A stretch of DNA of 64,000 nucleotides. Origin: Erysipelotrichales bacterium (GTDB lineage: Bacteria > Bacillota_I > Bacilli_A > Erysipelotrichales > Erysipelotrichaceae). The notes beneath the pieces are model-generated. The model was not told the origin of the DNA. It did not search any database and saw only the letters and a program-made list of their open reading frames with translations. The DNA lies in contig CAJTIT010000005.1 in the NCBI GenBank assembly GCA_910576345.1, positions 1 to 64,000 of the forward strand, written 5' to 3'. This document shows positions 13,701 through 21,274 of this stretch, piece after piece. The translations under genes were made by a program, and so were the position numbers. Every line of letters begins with the position of its first letter. Position 1 is the first letter of the stretch.

Positions 13701-14387
13701 ACAGGATTTATCGCTTTTGAAAAAGCCTACCAAACACTTGAAAATCTATGCGACGATGAAAATGTTGATCAGCCAACACTGGATCAGGCGGTGAAAGCTT
13801 TACAGGATGCATATGATCATTTAGAGAAACCGGTGTATAGAGAAAATGAAGACTTTGATGTAGTTTTGGAAACGACAACGGCTACCTTACCGGAAGATAT
13901 AGAACTTGTTGTAACAAGGTTGGAAGAAGATGCAGTGAAGGATCTGCTTCCAAAGCAAGTAGAAAATATATATCCGTTGGATATTTCTCTATATCAAAAC
14001 GGTGTAAAAATACAGCCAAATGGAAGTGTGAAAGTGAAAATTCGCATACCTGATGGCATGGATCGTAACAGAATGATGCTCTATCACATCAAAGATCAAG
14101 CGCAAGAAGTTATCTTTGAAATCGTCGGCGACGATGTTGTGTTTGAGGCATCAAGTTTCAGTCCTTACGTATTGGTAGAATTACGAGAAACACAACCGGT
14201 TGATCCATCAAAACCTGTTCAACCAAGCAAGCCTGCCAATCCAAATGATGCAACCCATCAACAGATTACCGGAAATCAAACGCCAAATACCGGAGATGAT
14301 ACAAATCTGCAATATTGGATTCTCCTATGTATGGTTATGGGCGCGGCATTATATTGGATAAGAAAAGCACAGGCATCCAATCAATAA
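7740..14387 (+). CDS. Giant surface GH84 beta-N-acetylglucosaminidase
   Basis: This exported enzyme belongs to GH84, the family of clostridial NagH/NagJ hyaluronidase-like beta-N-acetylglucosaminidases. After a signal peptide (residues 1-30) and an N-terminal alpha/beta domain comes the catalytic barrel with the family signature RGFIEGYYGDPWSVEDR (about 185-200) and the catalytic pair Asp304-Asp305 in FAILADDAGVP, which supports substrate-assisted catalysis. Several F5/8C (CBM32-like) modules lie at about 664-797, 810-940, 958-1083 and 1202-1356, followed by a long run of FIVAR-type helical repeats (about 1500-2030), a beta domain and a tail with TPNTG, a membrane helix and basic residues. 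The many carbohydrate modules suggest binding to mucin-like glycans. It is transcribed from its own boxed promoter and flanked by terminators. The sortase motif has Thr in place of the usual Leu. Confidence 0.93.
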   Translation: MKRNLKKQVAAILAVVMICSCFQFLTTLASEPTQTYELYPSVHDISYDAKQTELKTQVNVVAEDGIDTFTRAKIEQVMGLKGFSIQHGNLSYSNAVVNGKTNVLLGIHNSNGTVDAYFKENHVNDSHLTNIDAYSLIIREDTIAILGKDTDATFYGITTLKEIFQQMETNLVEELTIYDYADIKGRGFIEGYYGDPWSVEDRAQLMRYGGDYKMNNYVYAPKDDPYHNKNWRTLYDDEKLKDIEYLARAGNESKCYYVYALHTFMHNAVRFDSDASYQEDLEIIKQKFTQVMDVGVRQFAILADDAGVPQNNPNNYIRLMNDLDAWMKEKAKTVPGLKTDILFCPHDYWSGQSGWENDSIQEMHTLKQLPSSVPIIQTGGTIWGHASSSFINSFYNYMNRPVYLWINWPCSDNTKDSLIMDGNEEFLNPNIDPEKVAGVILNPMQQAEANKSALFANADYTWNVWKSNEEARENWEDSFKYMDHQSALETKSSTALRELSRHMKNSNTGSRGESAELAPKLDEFLNLLKQDGDYIVQAEELIQEFTTLKEYAVYYKEHPGNERTRDQLIYWMDCWEESMDAGINYLNAAIALKNEATTDEIWEYFTTGQAAFEVSKTHSYHYVDHLEYAAVGTARIKPFLENLESELSLLVSPMVNPNIQITKLITSRMDKPSLPSGKTALEALTDDNTGSEVVWKNPNNTVTGDYIGLRYTKPISLRTVAFQMGTSSNPNDTFGGAKIQYTEDGKNWLDIAGTEVSTTAQTIKAENLDLEVLGVRLIATKDRSNMWLGCREIEINKSDAASTDTYAGEISLENQVVASGNLSSLNDGDRGTSADLRYQSSPNLDYTLKDAAIKLTFADGLQPLGIVYFKQNATGDMITKGTLEYTVDGTNWVSLGTYENKGEFIANVSDQNIKATAVRVRNLERVEKWWRAFELEATPPQEATEMQYHIIKTPEWHEYTQSGQSEANLHDGNDDTSAEYYLTGDKSIVGDYIGYDLGGIFPIGDVHVVIGGSRDAGNKWLKYKLEYSLDNVTWTTYKEYTGVTSGKDVINENLGGISARYIRMTNMQEVNRWVHFSEFDVKQQGADTTAKYIYTNTNLALSAEHSDDRDAMTPSSITLADQEYIGYKFARIKDLKQISIDLSDESGLTLQVSNNAVHWETVSDRNNPGIGRYVRLINQSGAEVQANLNSFIVTSNEVEEIALESSNVSLVASWGDTRENGAAFDGDIETRTKFAGLPNAGDTIIYDLGQSRNLNNVKLYCQDSATDYIRDANMYLSDDLNDWGSAIMQMGDGVENSDDANVSALQSGVYQTSSRYPNKVYAESIPFQKSGRYLKIEFTARNQNRAVEFNEIVLNDGEYVPAYNDPTFVSNPIEVVGFVPYNLLDGDLKTSYKPDTSKGATSGSILYRLSENTETKRFNVLQSGATISNADVIIRGYRKGETVISEATIGKLERTLNAFENYEFDHIFEIEIQWNGIAPNLQEIILFNDYEIVNGDISELQSVYNQYKDKLNSDLYTPSTKPAFEKAMAQADKVIKMPVRTQYLIDDTLARLNKAIGALVEKATDIQEFMDYVHVVKDYEESAYLSYHWQEFKDALTLAQAVVDDIDEKSQAEVDDAYAALQSAAAKLVTKQLLNEKLAYLEAVKQLDSGSDYTKKTLDAFLEKVDHYESILADEENLTSDAVKNMETELDQLKQALVDLKPLKDAIKDAEKNYGESAYDPDVWSEYQSLLNQAKEIVAKEDATKEEVQNAIKACEDATAVLKANATQALQNELDRLSVFNNDDHQYTDATFQALQTVVSDASAYLQSGVLVDETTFAWIAKLQEAENALVNLTVINQLLKEADTLEADWFTANSWNTFAKAVADAQKELEREDITKDEVAELTNALKVANADLVDVRELKAAIEKAEAITDTTMYTPLSAKTFEDALKVATDLLSKADANAEELAKACEQLTNAQEALIIKADKSDANELLKDMKSVFDQKDEYLETGFIAFEKAYQTLENLCDDENVDQPTLDQAVKALQDAYDHLEKPVYRENEDFDVVLETTTATLPEDIELVVTRLEEDAVKDLLPKQVENIYPLDISLYQNGVKIQPNGSVKVKIRIPDGMDRNRMMLYHIKDQAQEVIFEIVGDDVVFEASSFSPYVLVELRETQPVDPSKPVQPSKPANPNDATHQQITGNQTPNTGDDTNLQYWILLCMVMGAALYWIRKAQASNQ

Positions 14388-14394
14388 CGATGAA

Positions 14395-14424
14395 AAAGCA
14401 GGAAGTGATAAAATTTCCTGCTTT
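14395..14424 (+). terminator. Rho-independent terminator after the GH84 gene
   Basis: Stem AAAGCAGGAA/TTCCTGCTTT around the loop GTGATAAAAT, followed by a T-rich tract. Confidence 0.85.
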
Positions 14425-14447
14425 ATCATTTTCTCTATAAAGAAGTG

Positions 14448-14498
14448 CAAGATTTTTATATAAAGGTCAAGATTTTGTTGATGTTTTTCTTTTATAAT
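14448..14498 (+). promoter_or_regulatory. Activator-type promoter of the GH2 gene with paired boxes
   Basis: The sequence repeats the GH84 design: CAAGATTTTT at 14448, CAAGATTTTG at 14468 (20 bp later) and TATAAT at 14493 (25 bp after the second box starts). Both copies are also preceded by GTG. The leader between the promoter and the ATG at 14700 is about 200 bases, AT-rich, and holds no gene that I can see. Confidence 0.65.
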
Positions 14499-14699
14499 TG
14501 TTTTAGAAAGATAACGAATATCAGAAAGGAGGATAACGATTCGTTAGAATACCATTGAGTACTTTATAAAAATGAATGATAATGAATATCTATTATTCGA
14601 AAATAAATGAAGGCTGATTGAAATTACATATAAATAATAGAGGTTATGATTTTTTGTTAAGTGCGAAAATATGGATATATGTAAAGAGGAGAATATATT

Positions 14700-17600
14700 A
14701 TGAAGAAATTAGGAAAGAAAATTCTAGCAGCTTGTTTGGCATTTGGATTATCCGTTATGTCATTACAAGTGAGCACAAAGGCAACTGCCGGCAATGATAA
14801 GATTACGGATTTTACTTTGAGCGCATCCAGCGAAGTAGACAGTAATCCAATAGCCAAGGCAAAAGATGATGATTTACAAACATTTTGGGAAAGTAATTGG
14901 AGAGGAAGCAATTATACACCAAGCGAATCTTCACCAATTATCGTAACCCTTACCCTAGCACAGTCTACAGAAATTGGTATTATGAAATTGACGCCAAGAC
15001 AAGGTGACAATATTCCAAACGGCGATGGGAATGGGCGATGGAAAAAAGCAAGATATACGCTTTATGATGAGAATGGAGATGTCATCAATACTTTTACAGA
15101 AACGCACTTTACAGATGATCAGACACCGAATGGCGATCCGATCCGAATCGAAATCAATGATGTGATTTCTAAAGTGCAGATTGAAATCCTTTCTGCTTAC
15201 AGTTCAACAGCGACATTGGCAGAAGTGGAACTATATACGCCGGTGGAAAGCAACGGTATTGCGTCGATTGAAGCCAACACACAAGAATCATCACATAATC
15301 AAGGAATCGATAAAGCCATTGATCAAGACGAATCAACGATTTGGCATTCCGCATGGAGTGGTTTTTCGGTAGGGAATGTCAATCCTGCCGTTGTGACAAT
15401 CACAAGAGATAACCAAGAAGCAATGTCAAAACTGATTTATACGACAAGACCTTACTTGGCAGACGGCGATGATAACGGTAATATTAAATTCATGAAAATT
15501 TATACTTCAAATGATAAAACAAATTGGAAGTATTTAACAGAAGCGAGATGGAATGCATCCGCTGGTACGAAAGATGTATCGTTAAATGGAAATAGCGATC
15601 TTTATGTAAAACTAGAAATTTTGGAAGGACAGGGTAATTTTGCATCTGCGGCAGAATTTAAAATCACGAAATTAGAAGGAAAACATCAAATTGACGCTTC
15701 TTTGATCGATACAGTGAAAGCATTGGGGTTAGCACCTGATCATTACCAAGGATGGGAATCTACAAGTGCAAAGCGATTGCTAGAGGCATTGAACAAAGCA
15801 AATACTGCTTACGCAGGTGAAGATTTGGCTTTGATCATTTCTTCATTGGAAGAATTGAAAACGGCTTATCAAGATCTTGAAGTTGATAAGAAACCGCTTC
15901 TGGATAAAATCATAGAAGCGCAGAATGTAGATTGCGTTGGCAAAAATCCAAACTCGGTTGCGAATTTGAAAAAGGCAATCGAAAATGCTTATGCTGCCAT
16001 GTCTTCATTAACGACACCACAGGAAGTCGCATTTGAAGTGACACAGTTATCGGAAGCGATGCTCTTAAGTGATGCACCTATTAAAGATACACAGATCGTG
16101 ACCGATACAACGACATTCACAAGAGACAATAATTTTAATGAAGGATGGCTTTTTAAAGAAACACAGGTAGACAGTGCATCGACAACGTTGGATGAATCAC
16201 AATTTGTATCCATCAATCTACCACATGATTTTAGCATTTCGCATGACTTTACGACCGCAGGAGAAGCAGAATCGGCATTCTTGCTTGGTGGAACCGGTTG
16301 GTATCGAAAACATATCGTCTTACCAAAGCATATGAAAGACAAAACGATTCAGCTTGTATTTGACGGTGCGTATATGGATACAACGTTATATGTAAATGGG
16401 CAGAAAGTAGGAGAAAATCATAATGGATATAATCGCTTTACTTTCGATATTACAGAATATGTTACTTGTGATGGAGAAACGGATAATGTAATTGCAGTGG
16501 AAGTCATCAGTCCGCTACCTTCTTCTCGTTGGTATTCCGGTTCCGGTATTGACAGAGATGTTACGTTACGTGTTTTGAACGAAACTCATATCGATGATCT
16601 TGGAACATTTATATCTACGCCAAGTGTCACATCCAATTTAGCGGATGTTGAGGTTTCAAATACAATCGTGCATCGACAAGATACGACCAAAGTACAAACG
16701 ATTGTATATGATCCCAATGGCAAGATTGTGGCACAAACTTCACAAGAAGCGTTAGCGGATGATACGATCACGCAACATCTTCGTGTCACGAATCCAAAAC
16801 TTTGGACAGTAAAAAGCAATCAACCGGCTTTATATCAAGTAGAATCAATCGTATACAATGGTGAAGAAGAAGTGGATCGCATCAAAGAGGCAATCGGCTT
16901 TAAAACGATAAACTTTACAAGAGAAGAAGGCTTTTTCTTAAATGGTGAAAATATAAAATTAAAAGGTGTCTGTATGCATTCCGATCAGGGGGCGTTGGGT
17001 GCAGCTGTGAATTATCATGCGGTTTATCGCCAGATGAAAATCATGAAAGAAATGGGTGTGAATGCCATTCGTGTGACGCATAATCCTGCGCCTGAAGCGA
17101 TGTTGAGAGCATGTGATGAACTTGGACTTTTGGTGATAAATGAAGCATTCGATCATCTGTATTATTCCAAAAATAATAATTATAATGATTTTGCTCGTTG
17201 GTTTAATACACCGATAGACAATGGACCATATGGCACATCATCAGAGATGACATGGGCAGAGTATGTAGCAAGACAAATGGTAAAGACCAGTCGTAACCAT
17301 GCATCTATATTGATGTATTCCGTTGGGAATGAACTGTTGGAAGGCGGCGGCAGTGATCAAGGGTATGTAGATAAAATCGCAGAAATTTGCGCATGGTTCC
17401 ATGAAGAAGATCCTTATCATCGACCAACCATTGGTGACAATAAGGCAAAAGGGAACAATGCTTTGGCAGTCGCACTATGCGAAGAAGTGCACAAAGCAGG
17501 CGGCATTGTCGGGTTCAATTATGCCAGCACTCGACAGTATGAAGATTTGAGGAATGCACATCCCGATTGGATATTGTACGGTTCTGAAACATCCAGTGCG

Positions 17601-20600
17601 CATCATTCAAGAAATGTGTACTGGACGAATTTCAAAGATGAAGAGAATTTGTGGTGCACGGATTACGAAAATGAAACTTCACGTGCCGGCTGGGGACATT
17701 CAGCATCTACAGCATGGCGGATTGTGGAAGAAAACGATTGGAATGTGGGAGAATTTGTGTGGACAGGCTTTGATTATTTAGGTGAACCCACACCTTGGAA
17801 TGGCATTGGCGTTGGCTCAATCAGCGGACAAGGACCTGCGCCAAGATCCAGCTATTTTGGCATCGTGGATACGACCGGTTTTGCCAAAGATATCTATTAT
17901 CTATATCAAAGTTTATGGAATGATGATGTGAGAACGCTGCATATGAGTGAAAGCTGGAATGACAATTTAGTAAAAGAAAATGATCAAGTGAAAGTTCAGG
18001 TATTTACAGATGCGGACAAAGTAGTATTATATCTGAACGGTAATGAAGTAGGCACAAAAATCGCAGTGAAAAATGCACAGGGCAGAAATGAATTTGATGG
18101 TCGATACTTTGCGGAATTCAATCTACCATATGAAGCAGGTACCATTTCTGTAAAAGCATTCGATGAAAAAAACGGATCATTTGAAGAAGTGACCAATACA
18201 CAGGGTAGAAAAGTCGTAACGACTTCAAAAGCAGCTGCCAAAACAAAGCTAGAAGCTGATAAACAGACACTGGAATGTGACGGATATGATTTATCATACA
18301 TAACGGTTGATATTTTGGATGAGGATAACAATTTCGTTCCGGATAATAATCAGAAACTGATTTTTACATTGGAAGGTGAAGGAAGAATCGTTGGCGTGGA
18401 CAACGGCAATCAAGCGGATACGCAGTCTTTCCGTATCGATGATCCTATGCGTGCAACACGCAATGCGTTCAATGGAAAAGCGCTTGTCATCATTCAATCG
18501 ACAAAGCGAGCAGGAGATATTCGTTTGCAAGTCAAAGGTATTGGGATAGAAACCAATACGATAACACTTCACTCTTCCTCCAAGAGTACAGAAGAAACGT
18601 TGAGTGCCTTGGAATTCGTTTCCAAATACGCAGTCATTGTGAATGAAACCGTTGAACTGCCAAATACAGTGACAGGAATTTTTAGCAATGGCACCAGTAA
18701 AGAACTGAAAGTTACTTGGGATACCACGAGCTTAGATAATACCAAAGCGGGTATCTATAGTGTAAAAGGAGCGGTAGAAGGATATGATGCGACTGCGGTT
18801 GCTACAGTAAATGTTTATGATACTTTTGCGGCTGCGCAAGACTACTCACTCGTTATGCATGAAGGAAGCGTTATTTCTCTTCCAAATACTCGCAAGGTTT
18901 ATTATAACAGTGGTGAGGTAGCGGCAGAATTTGCTGTTGTATGGAATTATTATGACACATCTACTTATCAGGCGGGTAATACATATACCGTAGAAGGTAC
19001 CATTGCGGTTGCCAATCAGCGCATACCGGTGATTGCGCATATTCGTGTGGTAGATGCACTTCCTCAAGCAAGAAATCTAGCTATGTTAGCGAGCGATATG
19101 CCGGTATTATCACAAAGCTGTGTGCAAACCGCAGATAATCTTGCATCCTTGAATAACGGTGTGAAAACAAGTACGGCCAGTTCCGAGCGTTGGACCGATT
19201 ATAATCAGCAGGATGTAAAAAATCCATGGGTAAGTTATCAGTGGAACAGCGCTTATACAATTTCTGATATCGTTGCCTATATTTATCAAGATGCCAACAG
19301 CTGCGTGCCAAGAGAAATGGAAATTGAACTGGAGACTTTGCGTGATGACGGTCAATGGATCCAACAGGAAATCTCTTATATTACACCTGTTTCTTATACA
19401 GATGGCGATGGTAAAACAACTGTCAATCTGAAAGAACCGGTAACGACAAACGGAATTCGCTTTCACTTGGTAAAACCAGCCGTTGATACATTTACCGGAT
19501 TAACCGAATTAGAAGTATTTGAGTATGTTCCAAAAGAAAAACCAAATGACAATGCTTCCATGCGTTCCATTACAATAGATGGTCAAGAGGTAGAAGGTTT
19601 CCTATCGGATCAATGTACCTACACACTCACAGTGGAAACAATTCCGGATATGAGTAAAATTTCGGTTGTGCCGGTTGGTATAGAATCAACATCTACATAC
19701 TTGATTTTAAAGGATGAAACTAATCATACGATTTCTGTAGTGATCCGTGCAGAAGACGGCAGTGAAATGACATATACGTTTACATATCAGACGATCGTTC
19801 ATAAAGAAGATCTGGAAGCGCTTGTTGAAAAAGCAGATCAACGTATACAAGCTGATTACACAAAAGAAAGCTGGGCATTGTTTGAGGAAACGTTGAAAGA
19901 GGCAAAAGCAGCGCTTCAAAACGGAACACAAGCAGAAATCAATGAAGCGCAACAAACATTACAACAAGCAATGGACGATCTCACCATTTGGTATGCAGAT
20001 TATCAAGCGGTGGAAGATGCAAAAGCATGTGTGCCTGATGATTTGAGCGTTTATACAGCACAAAGTGTACAAAGACTGAAACAAGCATTGGCGGCTGTCA
20101 AGGAAGGCCATCTGCATAAAGAACAAGCGATTGTGGACGGCTATGCAAAAGCAATACGGACAGCTGTTGACCAATTGGAAATCAAAACATCTGACAAAGG
20201 TGAAGTGATTATCGATGGTTTGGATCAAACATATCGTGATTTGATGATGAATAGTATGGATGATCAGATGAAAGCTGATGTGAATGAAGCGATTCAAGCA
20301 GGTAAGGATGTCATCATTCAATTAACACACGAGCAATTACATCAAGATCAAATGACGGATGGACAAAAATTGGAAAGCCAAGCATTATATGCCTTTGCGA
20401 AAGAGCATCAATACACAATCGGCGCATTATATGATATACGTATTTTGCTTCAAACCCAAGCGGAAATCATTGGACAAATTCATCAACTGAATCAGCCAAT
20501 TCAAATGGAATTATTGATACCGCAAGATTTACTAAAAGAAGGCAGGACATACTTTATATTACGTATTCATGAAGGTGTCATCGATGTATTGGATGCAACA

Positions 20601-20849
20601 CGTAAAGATCATATTCTGATGTTTGAAACCGATAAATTCTCCACATATGCGATTGCATATCAAGATCAGACGGATATGAAAGATTTTAAGGAGCCAAATA
20701 AGGATGACGCAGATCATAAAACAGAAATCAAGGATCATCAAACACCGAACACTGGCGATGATACAAGTCTTCAAATGGTATTCTTCTTATGCATCAGCGC
20801 ATGTTTGGCACTTGTAATGTGGGGTCGTAAACAAAAATTGGACTCTTAA
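14700..20849 (+). CDS. Giant surface GH2 beta-galactosidase-like enzyme
   Basis: This exported enzyme is a glycoside hydrolase family 2 member, most like surface beta-galactosidases. A signal peptide (about 1-30) is followed by two F5/8C modules (about 30-165 and 185-330), a helical spacer, the GH2 sugar-binding and immunoglobulin-like domains (from about 475) and the barrel (about 740-1090). The barrel shows NAIRVTHNPAPEAMLRACDELG, the acid/base Glu878 in YSVGNELLEGG and the nucleophile Glu963 in LYGSETSS. Downstream are Big_4-like immunoglobulin domains (about 1300-1450), a third F5/8C module (about 1457-1610), FIVAR repeats (about 1700-1830) and a TPNTG tail with membrane helix. The tail sequence QTPNTGDDT is the same as in the GH84 protein, so the same sortase probably anchors both. 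Beta-galactosidase specificity is inferred; other GH2 activities such as beta-glucuronidase cannot be excluded. Confidence 0.9.
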   Translation: MKKLGKKILAACLAFGLSVMSLQVSTKATAGNDKITDFTLSASSEVDSNPIAKAKDDDLQTFWESNWRGSNYTPSESSPIIVTLTLAQSTEIGIMKLTPRQGDNIPNGDGNGRWKKARYTLYDENGDVINTFTETHFTDDQTPNGDPIRIEINDVISKVQIEILSAYSSTATLAEVELYTPVESNGIASIEANTQESSHNQGIDKAIDQDESTIWHSAWSGFSVGNVNPAVVTITRDNQEAMSKLIYTTRPYLADGDDNGNIKFMKIYTSNDKTNWKYLTEARWNASAGTKDVSLNGNSDLYVKLEILEGQGNFASAAEFKITKLEGKHQIDASLIDTVKALGLAPDHYQGWESTSAKRLLEALNKANTAYAGEDLALIISSLEELKTAYQDLEVDKKPLLDKIIEAQNVDCVGKNPNSVANLKKAIENAYAAMSSLTTPQEVAFEVTQLSEAMLLSDAPIKDTQIVTDTTTFTRDNNFNEGWLFKETQVDSASTTLDESQFVSINLPHDFSISHDFTTAGEAESAFLLGGTGWYRKHIVLPKHMKDKTIQLVFDGAYMDTTLYVNGQKVGENHNGYNRFTFDITEYVTCDGETDNVIAVEVISPLPSSRWYSGSGIDRDVTLRVLNETHIDDLGTFISTPSVTSNLADVEVSNTIVHRQDTTKVQTIVYDPNGKIVAQTSQEALADDTITQHLRVTNPKLWTVKSNQPALYQVESIVYNGEEEVDRIKEAIGFKTINFTREEGFFLNGENIKLKGVCMHSDQGALGAAVNYHAVYRQMKIMKEMGVNAIRVTHNPAPEAMLRACDELGLLVINEAFDHLYYSKNNNYNDFARWFNTPIDNGPYGTSSEMTWAEYVARQMVKTSRNHASILMYSVGNELLEGGGSDQGYVDKIAEICAWFHEEDPYHRPTIGDNKAKGNNALAVALCEEVHKAGGIVGFNYASTRQYEDLRNAHPDWILYGSETSSAHHSRNVYWTNFKDEENLWCTDYENETSRAGWGHSASTAWRIVEENDWNVGEFVWTGFDYLGEPTPWNGIGVGSISGQGPAPRSSYFGIVDTTGFAKDIYYLYQSLWNDDVRTLHMSESWNDNLVKENDQVKVQVFTDADKVVLYLNGNEVGTKIAVKNAQGRNEFDGRYFAEFNLPYEAGTISVKAFDEKNGSFEEVTNTQGRKVVTTSKAAAKTKLEADKQTLECDGYDLSYITVDILDEDNNFVPDNNQKLIFTLEGEGRIVGVDNGNQADTQSFRIDDPMRATRNAFNGKALVIIQSTKRAGDIRLQVKGIGIETNTITLHSSSKSTEETLSALEFVSKYAVIVNETVELPNTVTGIFSNGTSKELKVTWDTTSLDNTKAGIYSVKGAVEGYDATAVATVNVYDTFAAAQDYSLVMHEGSVISLPNTRKVYYNSGEVAAEFAVVWNYYDTSTYQAGNTYTVEGTIAVANQRIPVIAHIRVVDALPQARNLAMLASDMPVLSQSCVQTADNLASLNNGVKTSTASSERWTDYNQQDVKNPWVSYQWNSAYTISDIVAYIYQDANSCVPREMEIELETLRDDGQWIQQEISYITPVSYTDGDGKTTVNLKEPVTTNGIRFHLVKPAVDTFTGLTELEVFEYVPKEKPNDNASMRSITIDGQEVEGFLSDQCTYTLTVETIPDMSKISVVPVGIESTSTYLILKDETNHTISVVIRAEDGSEMTYTFTYQTIVHKEDLEALVEKADQRIQADYTKESWALFEETLKEAKAALQNGTQAEINEAQQTLQQAMDDLTIWYADYQAVEDAKACVPDDLSVYTAQSVQRLKQALAAVKEGHLHKEQAIVDGYAKAIRTAVDQLEIKTSDKGEVIIDGLDQTYRDLMMNSMDDQMKADVNEAIQAGKDVIIQLTHEQLHQDQMTDGQKLESQALYAFAKEHQYTIGALYDIRILLQTQAEIIGQIHQLNQPIQMELLIPQDLLKEGRTYFILRIHEGVIDVLDATRKDHILMFETDKFSTYAIAYQDQTDMKDFKEPNKDDADHKTEIKDHQTPNTGDDTSLQMVFFLCISACLALVMWGRKQKLDS

Positions 20850-20870
20850 GAATATAATAAAGAATGATTG

Positions 20871-20891
20871 AAAGCGCGAAAAGCGCTTTTT
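20871..20891 (+). terminator. GH2 terminator, used as ICE integration target
   Basis: A perfect 7-bp stem AAAGCGC/GCGCTTT with loop GAAAA is followed by a T run. That T run (20887-20891) is also the left flank of the integrated conjugative element. Confidence 0.85.
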
Positions 20892-20902
20892 CTATATAAA
20901 AA
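20887..20902 (+). other. Left ICE junction (attL)
   Basis: TTTTT, six coupling bases CTATAT and AAAAA. The T tract belongs to the GH2 terminator and the A tract begins the element. Confidence 0.7.
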
Positions 20903-21274
20903 TATTGTGCTTGTCTTGCTTGATGATTTTGGTAAAAATTATGGATGATTGCCTGTACCCACTTGGTTATTATTTCGTAGTTTTGAGTTAAAAACCAACT
21001 AAAAATCTGATTGTCCGCTAAAACACTGTACTTATCAGCACATTCAAGGATTGAAATACTTCAAATTACTACGATTTTACTACGATTGAATGAGCCTTGA
21101 TACGTTAGAAATCCCAGATATGCAAAGATATGGTACAGCACATCAGTATTGAAACAAGAAAAAATTGAATATTTCATAGACTATGGAACGCCTAACATGA
21201 CGTTCCTTTTCTATTTCCAGCCGTTCATTATGGATGGCTATTTTATTACCCAAAATGAAAGGAGCATTAGATTT
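20903..21274 (+). other. ICE left-end noncoding region with Int arm-type repeats
   Basis: No gene is evident here. Two perfect tandem copies of TTACTACGATT lie at 21066-21076 and 21077-21087. A similar pair built on TACTAC occurs just after int at the other end. In Tn916 the integrase N-terminal domain binds paired direct repeats (DR2) near both ends, so these are probable arm sites. A good GAAAGGAG ribosome binding site precedes the adhesin start. Confidence 0.6.

Noticed and set aside
21066-21087. Tandem TTACTACGATT copies as the start of a CRISPR or satellite array
   Set aside because: Only two units without spacers; the position near the ICE end and a related pair after int fit integrase arm sites. 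No CRISPR array is present anywhere in the window.
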